This document shows, in pieces, positions 25,698-33,480 of a stretch of DNA of 64,000 bases (positions are counted from its first letter, which is position 1; each line of letters starts with the position of its first letter). Source of the stretch: Bacteroidota bacterium (GTDB taxonomy: Bacteria; Bacteroidota; Bacteroidia; Chitinophagales; LD1). The stretch is taken from positions 1 to 64,000 of the forward strand of contig JAFDYN010000002.1 of NCBI GenBank assembly GCA_018267385.1, given 5' to 3'. The translations under genes were made by a program, and so were the position numbers. The notes beneath the pieces are model-generated. The model was given only the letters and a program-made list of their open reading frames with translations. It made no database searches and had not been told where the DNA came from.

Positions 25698-27332
25698 ATG
25701 AAAAAGTTCCTACCAGTCCTTTTCCTGATATTTATCATCAAAGCTACTGCGCAAACCGGCACCTCCCCTACCCCCGCTGGCAAGCCTAAGATCGTGATCG
25801 GCATAGTAGTCGACCAGATGCGATGGGACTACCTATACCGCTATGCAGATAAATATACCCCGACAGGATTCAAGCGCCTGCAAACCGGCTACAACTGTGA
25901 GAATACGCATATACCCTATGTACCTACCTATACTGCTCCCGGCCATACCTGTATCTATACCGGCTCTGTGCCCTCCATACACGGCATCATAGGCAATGAC
26001 TGGTATGACCGCGAGGCAAAACAAGTAGTGACCAATGTAGGAGATACCAGCTATCACACCGTAGGAGCCAATGGCCCGGAGGGCATGGTCTCTCCCAATA
26101 GGATGCTGGCCACCACGATCACAGATGAGCTACGCGTGGCTACTAATTTCCGCTCAAAGGTGATCGGCATCTCTGCCAAAGACCGGGGTGCTATTTTGCC
26201 GGCAGGACATGCCGCCAATGCGGCGTATTTCTTTGACGGCAACTCGGGCAACTTTGTGACATCGAGCTACTACATGGACTCGCTGCCGGCATGGGCTAAT
26301 GCGTTCAATGCAAAGAAACTACCCGCTGCGTATGTGAAAGACAACTGGAAAACTGTACTGGAGCTGAATAAATACGCGGAAAGCACAGATGACGATGAGG
26401 ATTATGAGAAACCTTTTGGCAAGGAGAAGAAGCCTGTCTTCCCGCATATGGTGTATGATGAGGTAGTATCGCATCCCGGTGCGCTGATCGCTACACCATG
26501 GGGCAATACACTGGTGTTTGATTTCGCCAAAGCAACGCTACTGGGTGAGAAGATGGGTATGAGTGGCAATACTGATTTCCTGGCTATGAGCTGCTCCTCT
26601 ACAGACTATATCGGTCATACCTTTGGCCCTAACGCTGTAGAGACGGAGGACTGCTACATCCGCTTTGACCGTGACCTGTCAGACTTCCTCTCCTGGCTGG
26701 ACAAGCAGTATGGCGCGGGCAACTACACCGTCTTCCTCTCTGCAGATCACGGCGCCTCTCACTCGAGTGGCTTCAATCAGAAGCACCACCTGCTCTCCGG
26801 CGTGTACAAGAACGATACACTGATCAAATACTGCAACGACTATCTGAAGTCGAAGTACAATCAAGACAACCTGGTAGAGCGCGTGACGAATATGCAACTG
26901 TACCTGGACCACAGTAAGCTCGCCTCTGCAAATCTCGATGCCACTGTAGTGAAGAAAGCACTCATTGAATTTCTGCTGACGCAGAAGAATGTAGCCAAGG
27001 CATTTGACCTGGCTGCACTCGGCGCGGAGCCGCTGCAGAAGGACTATAAGGAGATGTTCATCAATGGCTACTATCCTAAGCGGTCGGGCGATGTGCAGGT
27101 GGTGTATGAGCCGGGCTACCTGGAGGGCTATACCAAAGGCACTACTCACGGCACGGTCTACTCCTACGATACCCACATCCCGCTGCTCTGGTATGGCTGG
27201 GGTATCAAAAAGGGCTATGACTACTCTCCTACCTACATGACGGATATCGCGGCTACACTGGCAGCCCTGCTGCACATACAGGAACCTAGCGGCTGTGTGG
27301 GGAGGCCGATAGAGGGTGTGCTGAAGAAGTAA
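25698..27332 (+). CDS. PafA-type alkaline phosphatase (phosphodiesterase superfamily)
   Basis: Secreted calcium-independent alkaline phosphatase that releases phosphate from phosphomonoesters, an important phosphate-scavenging enzyme in Bacteroidota. It has 544 residues and a signal peptide (1-19, ATAQ). Nucleophile Thr79 (PTYTAPGHT), Asn100 and the Lys161-Asp-Arg163 motif match the Elizabethkingia PafA residues T79, N100 and K162/R164 almost number for number. Zinc ligands appear in VVDQMRWDY, the SSTDYIGHTFG motif and SADHGA. No T9SS domain is present. It is the only gene of its unit and faces the SIR2-like gene. Confidence 0.92.
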   Translation: MKKFLPVLFLIFIIKATAQTGTSPTPAGKPKIVIGIVVDQMRWDYLYRYADKYTPTGFKRLQTGYNCENTHIPYVPTYTAPGHTCIYTGSVPSIHGIIGNDWYDREAKQVVTNVGDTSYHTVGANGPEGMVSPNRMLATTITDELRVATNFRSKVIGISAKDRGAILPAGHAANAAYFFDGNSGNFVTSSYYMDSLPAWANAFNAKKLPAAYVKDNWKTVLELNKYAESTDDDEDYEKPFGKEKKPVFPHMVYDEVVSHPGALIATPWGNTLVFDFAKATLLGEKMGMSGNTDFLAMSCSSTDYIGHTFGPNAVETEDCYIRFDRDLSDFLSWLDKQYGAGNYTVFLSADHGASHSSGFNQKHHLLSGVYKNDTLIKYCNDYLKSKYNQDNLVERVTNMQLYLDHSKLASANLDATVVKKALIEFLLTQKNVAKAFDLAALGAEPLQKDYKEMFINGYYPKRSGDVQVVYEPGYLEGYTKGTTHGTVYSYDTHIPLLWYGWGIKKGYDYSPTYMTDIAATLAALLHIQEPSGCVGRPIEGVLKK

Positions 27333-27344
27333 TACATTTCGATT

Positions 27345-27385
27345 TAGCCGGAGGCTAGGAGTAGCTCACACTCGCCGGAGGCGAG
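27345..27385. repeat. Pair of GGA-loop mini-hairpins
   Basis: TAGCC-GGA-GGCTA (27345-27357) and CTCGCC-GGA-GGCGAG (27371-27385) are two perfect stem-loops with the same triloop, 13 bases apart. They sit at the border of the AT-rich SIR2-like gene. Confidence 0.55.
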
Positions 27386-27428
27386 CGAGGGACAAGGAAA
27401 GGCTATAAAGTCAAAGAGTGGCGATAGT

Positions 27429-28475
27429 CTAAATTGAATATGTAGTTTTACCTGAAATTCCAAAAAAATCGGGAGGCAGAAAAAACTGATCTACAGTATT
27501 CACAATTTTTGCTTTTATTTTCACACTAGCTGGTAGAACATAGTGAAGTCTTGATTCTATAGCTTCAGTACTGTCCTTTGGCGCTTGTATGTAAATTGTA
27601 GGATGTGATATCTTGCTAAAGATGGCTTGATCGATTTTTACATTATAGTAAGGGAAAGAATAGCCAATAATAACGATAACTTCTGCTTTGGAGAATCTTT
27701 CTCTAGCATTTGTTACACGATTATCGGTATAAACATTATCGGTATCCCATGCGAAATTTAAAAGGGGGCATTCCTCTTTCCTTAGCGTTTCATATAATAG
27801 AACAAAAGCACTTGAGCTTTCCCTGGTTAATGGGATGTCATAATTCAATCGATTATAAATGTTACCAAGATGTTCTCGAATATATTTATGATAATATGCC
27901 TCGCCATTTAGTCGAGTTAACGTAGAATCAGATGGACAAATTTCATCTGAAGGATGGCTAACAAATCGCATCGGGTCACTGCTCCAATCTCCAGATAAAA
28001 ATTGATTCAAGGATATTTCATACTGATTATCATAATTCCAAGAGACCACATTGATATTATTAGGCATCTTAATCTTACCGTCTCTTAATTCGAGAACACT
28101 AGCAAAAAAGGAATCATATCTTTTGTCAACTTGTAGCGAAACTGACTCTTGTTCTCTTATATCTTCAACCCAATCTCGTACGTTGGCATCCTTATTAAGT
28201 TGTTCGAACAGAAAAAAACAAGCTAGAAGAACTTTCAGTTTTTTATAATCATCTGTATTATTCTGAAAATATAATTTCCTTGCGTATGTATCTATCGAAA
28301 AGTGAATTTTCTCATCCTTAATTAACTTCTTTAGATCATTTACTAAAGCAGAATGAGTTTGCCCTGAATTCAAAAGGAATTGGAGGAAGATATTTAATCT
28401 CGAGTTAAGTTTATTTACAACGGGTATAGCCTGAGCGCTTGCGCCAGCACCCATTAGATATGCGATATTAGTCAT
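27429..28475 (-). CDS. SIR2-like domain protein, possible anti-phage effector
   Basis: Protein of 348 residues with a Rossmann NAD-binding fold like the SIR2 family. Motifs: G9-A-G-A-S13 with GAGASAQAIP, N147-Y-D149 in VVSWNYDNQYEI, and a late G271-Y-S-F with D282. The position where catalytic SIR2 proteins usually have LHG reads R-L-N190-G here, so the usual histidine seems to be an asparagine. There is no signal peptide or membrane segment. The gene is strikingly AT-rich next to all its neighbours, with different codon use (many TTA, AAA, ATA), which points to recent transfer. SIR2-like proteins often work in phage defence by destroying NAD; this one has no obvious partner gene. The fold call is good, the role is inferred. 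Confidence 0.7.
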   Translation of the reverse strand: MTNIAYLMGAGASAQAIPVVNKLNSRLNIFLQFLLNSGQTHSALVNDLKKLIKDEKIHFSIDTYARKLYFQNNTDDYKKLKVLLACFFLFEQLNKDANVRDWVEDIREQESVSLQVDKRYDSFFASVLELRDGKIKMPNNINVVSWNYDNQYEISLNQFLSGDWSSDPMRFVSHPSDEICPSDSTLTRLNGEAYYHKYIREHLGNIYNRLNYDIPLTRESSSAFVLLYETLRKEECPLLNFAWDTDNVYTDNRVTNARERFSKAEVIVIIGYSFPYYNVKIDQAIFSKISHPTIYIQAPKDSTEAIESRLHYVLPASVKIKAKIVNTVDQFFLPPDFFGISGKTTYSI

Positions 28476-28570
28476 AAGTCAATTGTTGGCTGTAAATTTA
28501 GAATTATATATGTTTTAGTTGCTAGGCATATTACAGCTTTTTAGCCAGTCTTTCGTATTTTCCACCAGCA

Positions 28571-29896
28571 ATGGAACAGCAACAATCTCTCAGTAAAACG
28601 CTCACTCCTCTCCTGCTATGGGGGCTGGGTGTGGGCTACGTTATATCAGGCATGTATGTCGGCTGGAATCTCGGCCTGGAGCAGGGAGGTACGCTGGGCA
28701 TGGCGGTGGCGACGGTCTTTGCTATCATCATGTATAGTGCTTTCAGTTTCTCTTACTCAGAGTTGGCCTGCGCTATTCCAAAGGCTGGCGGAGCCTTTGA
28801 CTATGCACGAAGGGCCTTGGGTAATGATGTCGCTTTTATCACAGGGCTGGCGCAGATCATAGAGTTTGTCTTTGCGCCACCGGCTATTGCCATCGGTATC
28901 GGCACTTATCTCCATCTCGAGTTTCCTTCTCTCGATATCAAGACCGCCGCTATCGGTGTCTACGTCCTTTTCACAGCTCTCAATATTTATGGCGTGAAAG
29001 CTGCTGCCACCTTTGAGCTGATCATCACGGTGCTGGCTGTGGGTGAGCTGCTGCTATTTGCAGGGGTCACGCTACCACACTTTCATGCAGAGAACCTCAC
29101 TCGCAATCCGCTGCCAAATGGCTGGGCCGGTGCCTTTGCTGCGCTGCCGTTTGCTATCTGGTTCTTCCTCGGCATAGAGGGTGTAGCCAATGTAGCAGAG
29201 GAGACGAAGAATCCGCAGAAGGATATACTGAAAGGCTTCGGCTGGGCGCTGGTGACTTTAGTAGTGCTGTGTATCCTCACCTTTGTGGCGGCAGTAGGGG
29301 TGGCTGGCTGGGAGAGCGTGGTCTATCCTGACCTGGCCAATACGCATGTGACCTCTGACTCGCCGCTCCCACTCGCTATGGGCCGGGTGATCTCTCATGA
29401 CAATATCCTGTACACGACACTCATCCGTATCGGCCTTTGCGGGCTTATCGCTTCGTTTCATGGGTTGATACTGGCATCGGGGCGGGCTACCTTTGAGTTT
29501 GGTCGGGTGGGTTTTGCACCCAGGTTTCTGGGCAGGGTCAGCAGCCGCTTTCAGACGCCTGCAGTGGCTTTGATCTTCAACTCATGTATCGGCATCGCAG
29601 CGCTACTGACCGGCAAGACAGGTGAGATCATTACTTTCTCCGTCCTCGGCGCACTGATATTATATAGCGTATCTATGATCAGTGTCATCCGGCTTCGCAG
29701 GTCGCAGCCCGAGCTGGAGCGTCCCTTTGCAGTGCCCTTCTTTCCGGCTACGCCGGCTATCGCACTGGTGATCGCCGCTGTATCGTTTGTAGCGGTCGTT
29801 TGGTATAATTTGCTGCTGTCTGCCATATTTCTGGCTATCATTTTGGTGGCTTATTTTATATTTAGGCTTTTCAAGCCGCAAGTGCTGGAGCATTGA
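28571..29896 (+). CDS. eat: Ethanolamine/amino-acid permease (APC family)
   Basis: Inner-membrane transporter of 441 residues with about 12 membrane helices. The N-terminal GLGVGYVISGMYVGWNLG and the segment AIPKAGGAFDYARRALG are typical of the ethanolamine permease branch of the APC superfamily, as are IEGVANVAEETKNPQKD and ILASGRATFEFGR. It is first in a plus-strand group with a glutamine-synthetase-like gene 38 bases on. That pairing suggests uptake and gamma-glutamylation of ethanolamine or a similar amine. The substrate is not proven by sequence. Confidence 0.85.
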   Translation: MEQQQSLSKTLTPLLLWGLGVGYVISGMYVGWNLGLEQGGTLGMAVATVFAIIMYSAFSFSYSELACAIPKAGGAFDYARRALGNDVAFITGLAQIIEFVFAPPAIAIGIGTYLHLEFPSLDIKTAAIGVYVLFTALNIYGVKAAATFELIITVLAVGELLLFAGVTLPHFHAENLTRNPLPNGWAGAFAALPFAIWFFLGIEGVANVAEETKNPQKDILKGFGWALVTLVVLCILTFVAAVGVAGWESVVYPDLANTHVTSDSPLPLAMGRVISHDNILYTTLIRIGLCGLIASFHGLILASGRATFEFGRVGFAPRFLGRVSSRFQTPAVALIFNSCIGIAALLTGKTGEIITFSVLGALILYSVSMISVIRLRRSQPELERPFAVPFFPATPAIALVIAAVSFVAVVWYNLLLSAIFLAIILVAYFIFRLFKPQVLEH

Positions 29897-29934
29897 TCTC
29901 CCGGCTGCGGTCACAGTCTAAACTAAACAGTATA

Positions 29935-31293
29935 ATGACCACGAAAGAGATCCTCGCCTACGTCAAAAATCATCCCTCCGGCAAAGTAAAACTCGCGATA
30001 GCAGATATAGACGGCATCCTGCGCGGCAAGTATGTATCGACAGAGAAATTCCTCGGTATAGCAGATAGCAACTTTGGTTTCTGCGATGTGGTCTTTGGCT
30101 GGGATGCGGGGGATGTGGCGTATGACAATGCAAACTACACCGGCTGGCACAGTGGTTACCCTGATGCGAAAGCGACGATAGACCTCTCGACCTTCCGCAA
30201 GATACCGTGGGAGAATGATGTACCATTTTTTCTGGGTGAGTTTATAGATCATAAAAATGATGCGCTGTATGTATGCCCTCGCCAGGTGCTCAAGAAGGTG
30301 ATAGGCCAGGCAGAGAAAGAAGGTTTCAAGCCTTACTTCTCTCAGGAGTTTGAGTGGTTCAACTTTGAAGAGACGCCGCAATCTGCAAGTAATAAGGGCT
30401 TCCGCGATCTGCAGCCTTTGACACCGGGTATGTTTGGCTATTCTATATTGAGGTCTACACTGCGTACGGATTACTTTACGGCGCTGTTTGATCAGCTGAA
30501 GAAATTTGATGTGCCGATAGAAGGGCTGCACACAGAGACTGGTCCGGGTGTATATGAAGTGGCACTGCTGTACGGCGATATACTGACTGCTGCAGACCGC
30601 GCCGTACTTTTTAAAACGGCAGTGAAGGAGATCGCTTACAAGCATGGTATACTCGCCACATTTATGGCGAAGATCAATGAGAATCTGCCGGGCTGTAGTG
30701 GCCACGTACATCAGTCTCTTTGGGATAGCAAGTCCTCTAAGAATCTCTTTCATAGTGAAAAGGACAAGTCCGGCATGAGTGAGCTGATGAAGAGCTACAT
30801 AGCCGGTCAGCTCTACTGCCTGCCGCACATCCTGCCGATGGTAGCACCTACTATCAACTCCTACAAGCGCCTCGTAGAAGGGGCCTGGGCACCGACCACG
30901 GTGACATGGGCAGTAGACAATCGTACTGTAGCACTGCGCGCACTACCTGCCGGTAGCAAGTCAACCCGCCTCGAGACACGCGTAGTAGGTAGCGATACCA
31001 ATCCCTATCTCGCTATGGCAGCCTGCCTCGCTGCGGGCCTCTACGGCATTCGCAAGAAACTCAAACTGCAGCAACCGGCCACAGTAGGCAACGGCTACCG
31101 CGATGAGTCCAATGGCCGCTTCCCTAAGAACCTGCATGATGCTACTGTAGCCATGCGCGACTCACCGGTAGCCAAGGAACTCTTTGGTGAGAAGTTTGTC
31201 GAGCACTTCACACAGACGCGTGAGTGGGAGTGGAGGCAATTCAGCCGTGTGGTGACTGACTGGGAGACGAAGAGGTACTTCGAAATTATTTAA
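29935..31293 (+). CDS. Glutamine-synthetase-family enzyme (possible gamma-glutamyl-amine ligase)
   Basis: ATP-dependent ligase of 452 residues, of the GlnA type I-like fold. The start at 29935 is preferred because it gives MTTKEILAYVKNHP, the usual N-terminal helix; the open frame runs 14 codons upstream. Motifs: the GxHTETGPGVYEVAL glutamate/metal site, CSGHVHQSLWD for the ATP/metal loop, and RLETRVVGSDTNPYLA. The sequence is not a canonical GlnA (no adenylylation loop of the usual form seen). Sitting behind an ethanolamine-type permease, it may make gamma-glutamylethanolamide, as Streptomyces GlnA4 does. A true glutamine synthetase cannot be excluded. Confidence 0.85.
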   Translation: MTTKEILAYVKNHPSGKVKLAIADIDGILRGKYVSTEKFLGIADSNFGFCDVVFGWDAGDVAYDNANYTGWHSGYPDAKATIDLSTFRKIPWENDVPFFLGEFIDHKNDALYVCPRQVLKKVIGQAEKEGFKPYFSQEFEWFNFEETPQSASNKGFRDLQPLTPGMFGYSILRSTLRTDYFTALFDQLKKFDVPIEGLHTETGPGVYEVALLYGDILTAADRAVLFKTAVKEIAYKHGILATFMAKINENLPGCSGHVHQSLWDSKSSKNLFHSEKDKSGMSELMKSYIAGQLYCLPHILPMVAPTINSYKRLVEGAWAPTTVTWAVDNRTVALRALPAGSKSTRLETRVVGSDTNPYLAMAACLAAGLYGIRKKLKLQQPATVGNGYRDESNGRFPKNLHDATVAMRDSPVAKELFGEKFVEHFTQTREWEWRQFSRVVTDWETKRYFEII

Positions 31294-31330
31294 AGACATT
31301 AGACTTGAGATATGAGACAATACAGGGCTG

Positions 31331-31774
31331 ATGTATAAGAAGGTTTTGCGGTTTTATCTATGGGCTACTCTCGGGCTCTGCACAGAGATATTTTTCACGG
31401 CCTTTACGGATCTGTTTAATGCTATATCAGCGCACCGCGCACCCGACTGGAGCCTGACAGGACACACGTATGTTTGGATGATCTTTATCTATGGCGCCGG
31501 GTCTGTCATCTTTCCCTTTGGGCACCATCACCTGAAGGGCTTTCACCTGCTGCTGCGCATCTTCATTGTAGCTATCGGGATCTTTGTGATCGAGTTCACC
31601 AGTGGATTCATACTGGATAAGATACTGGGCCGATGTCCCTGGGAGTATTCCGGCCCGTTTAGCATACTCGGCTATATCAGGCTGGACTACCTGCCTGCGT
31701 GGATGATCTTTGCCTATATGATAGAGCGCGCAGATGAGGTCTTTGATAAGATGGCCGGTACCTTTGAAGACTAG
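31331..31774 (+). CDS. Small membrane protein, CmpB-like (PF06541-like)
   Basis: Integral membrane protein of 147 residues with about four helices (residues 8-28, 48-66, 72-92, 112-132). The motif GRCPWEYSGPF followed by a proline/tryptophan-containing last helix resembles the putative ABC transporter permease family CmpB. It follows the glutamine-synthetase-like gene by 37 bases and is probably in the same transcript. No function can be stated. Confidence 0.6.
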   Translation: MYKKVLRFYLWATLGLCTEIFFTAFTDLFNAISAHRAPDWSLTGHTYVWMIFIYGAGSVIFPFGHHHLKGFHLLLRIFIVAIGIFVIEFTSGFILDKILGRCPWEYSGPFSILGYIRLDYLPAWMIFAYMIERADEVFDKMAGTFED

Positions 31775-31788
31775 CACCTCACCCATCA

Positions 31789-31832
31789 GTCCGCCTCGGC
31801 GGACAGCTTCCCTCTCCCAAGGAGAGGGAAGC
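31789..31832. repeat. Two back-to-back hairpins between convergent genes
   Basis: GTCCGCC-TC-GGCGGAC (31789-31804) is followed directly by GCTTCCCTCTCC-CAA-GGAGAGGGAAGC (31806-31832), a perfect 12-bp stem. It is probably a dispersed repeat that may also terminate transcription from either side. Confidence 0.65.
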
Positions 31833-31888
31833 ACCTACAGTTTTAGAGTAGGTAGATTAACCTGTTTCTCTTAGACCGCCCTTTCGTT

Positions 31889-33328
31889 TTATACACCCAG
31901 CTCTTCAAACTTCTCTCTCAGCCAGCCGGCATCTGCTATCTGGGTCGTTTTCTCAAAGTCCTTTTTGAGCTCCTCCAGTGCTTTTTTGTCTCTTATGTCT
32001 ATGCGTGAAATCTCATTGATGAAATTGAGCAGGTTGATATAGTTTTTACGGTGCGAATCTGAGATAGTACGTTTGCGGCGCAGCAATGCGCGAAAGCTCG
32101 AGATAAGTGAGTGCAGCGCTGTGTACTCATCCATCTCATAGTAGGTCTTGATGAGGAGGGTCTTGGAGTCCAGCAGGTAGAAGACATCATCATATTCCAC
32201 TCTCTGTAGTAGCTTCAGCACGTCGTCATAGCGGCGGATATAGAAATTGAACTTGGCGAGGTTGAAGGTATAGGCATTGCTGCGATTGGCTTTCGGCAGT
32301 TTCTCTTTATAGTCTTTGATGAACTTCTCTGTCCAGGTTTGTTCTTTGAGGCGAAGCCCGAGGGTGACAAGATTCTTATAGTCCCAGGGTGAGAGTTCAT
32401 TTTTATCAAAGAGAATGTCTTTTTTCAGAGCAATATTATAGAGGTCAAATACTTCGCGAAGATAATCCAGTTTGCCGCGGTTGATCTGCTTGACACAGAA
32501 ATTGATACTGAACACATAGGCGTCGCGCTCTGTGGCAAGAGGCATATCCGTAGTGGAATTAAGCAGGTCTCTGAGGTGCCGGTAGTGTGACTCGCCATCC
32601 TGCTCCCGCAGCATGTAGTAGGTGTGGCGATAAACTGCTATAGGCGCTATAGCGGCAAAGTTATCCTTGAGGCTCAGCGCCAGCACCGCCCCTATCATAT
32701 CTATCTCCTGCTCTAGGTGCAGTACATTGCGATAGTGCTCTACGGCGCAGGCATAGCGCAGGGTAGTGATGCAATAAAAGGCATTAAGGCTAAAGAGTAC
32801 ATTGCTGATATTCTTCTCTTGCGTGCGTTCCTTCCTTAGCTCGATGTACTGATTTAGCTCAGCCTCCAGCAGAAACTCATTGTAGTAGTGACTCGCATCT
32901 TTAGATCCTGAGCGCGACTGCACTGTTTTCGCCAACGAGTAGTTTACCTCAAAATGGCGCGTCAGCCCTCGTGTATTGATCTGGTGCAGTGTATCCGACA
33001 GGCGGCAGGCATGATCTGCTTGGTACTTCTCATATGCCAGAAAGTCCTCAGTCAGTTTGAGCAGGTCGGAGATAGCACGACGCATTTTGACATCATCGTA
33101 CCGCCCTGGGTATATAGACGAATACAAGACTGCTTTATTGGGGTAGGTATTGCCGTTATCGATAGCTTTGGTCAGCACGGTGAGCAGCTTTGTGAGGCGC
33201 TCATCGGAATTGAAGTAAGGTGAGATGGTGAACTGGTAGAGGTGCCTGCGCTCCAGTGGAGAGAGGTTTTCCAGTACTGCTACCAGTTTGCTATCTTGTA
33301 TCAGGGATTGTTTTTCGACTGAGAGCAT
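31889..33328 (-). CDS. Helical-repeat protein of unknown function, paralogue of the gene at 12891
   Basis: Protein of 479 residues, all alpha-helical, without signal peptide. The N-terminal block LENLSPLERRHLYQFTISPYFNSDERLTKLL, then a KMRRAISDLLKLTEDFLAYE helix, is the counterpart of the block at the start of the 12891 gene. Both belong to a broad Chitinophagales family. TPR-like helices fill residues about 100-470, with a charged C-terminus (KALEELKKDFEKT). It is divergent from the SprB-repeat surface protein across an AT-rich spacer packed with palindromes. The function is unknown; a regulatory or chaperone role for the neighbour is only suggested by position. Confidence 0.8.
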   Translation of the reverse strand: MLSVEKQSLIQDSKLVAVLENLSPLERRHLYQFTISPYFNSDERLTKLLTVLTKAIDNGNTYPNKAVLYSSIYPGRYDDVKMRRAISDLLKLTEDFLAYEKYQADHACRLSDTLHQINTRGLTRHFEVNYSLAKTVQSRSGSKDASHYYNEFLLEAELNQYIELRKERTQEKNISNVLFSLNAFYCITTLRYACAVEHYRNVLHLEQEIDMIGAVLALSLKDNFAAIAPIAVYRHTYYMLREQDGESHYRHLRDLLNSTTDMPLATERDAYVFSINFCVKQINRGKLDYLREVFDLYNIALKKDILFDKNELSPWDYKNLVTLGLRLKEQTWTEKFIKDYKEKLPKANRSNAYTFNLAKFNFYIRRYDDVLKLLQRVEYDDVFYLLDSKTLLIKTYYEMDEYTALHSLISSFRALLRRKRTISDSHRKNYINLLNFINEISRIDIRDKKALEELKKDFEKTTQIADAGWLREKFEELGV

Positions 33329-33348
33329 ATTTTCAGAGTATTGTACAA

Positions 33349-33364
33349 ATAATTTATAAATTAT
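33349..33364. promoter_or_regulatory. 16-bp perfect palindrome upstream of the helical-repeat gene
   Basis: ATAATTTATAAATTAT is self-complementary over all 16 bases, 21 bases from the start at 33328. A near-copy (ATAATTTATATTAT) lies about 26 bases further on, and TACAAATAAT occurs at 33344 and again at 33416. Confidence 0.5.
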
Positions 33365-33402
33365 CTGTAAATCAATAATTTATATTATCTATATGTCAAT
33401 TA

Positions 33403-33468
33403 TGATGGTACAATATACAAATAATGAACTTGTTTTCCGCAGTGATGGTTTGTTCTTTTGTACCATCA
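33403..33468. promoter_or_regulatory. 11-bp inverted repeat ahead of the SprB-repeat gene
   Basis: TGATGGTACAA (33403-33413) and TTGTACCATCA (33458-33468) are perfect complements, 44 bases apart, just before the ATG at 33481. The right arm would lie inside the coding region if the earlier ATG at 33424 were used, which argues for 33481. Confidence 0.5.
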
Positions 33469-33480
33469 AAAAGTATCTAT

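Noticed and set aside
29923..30828. A 301-codon minus-strand open frame
   Set aside because: It is fully antisense to the glutamine-synthetase-like gene and has no domain.
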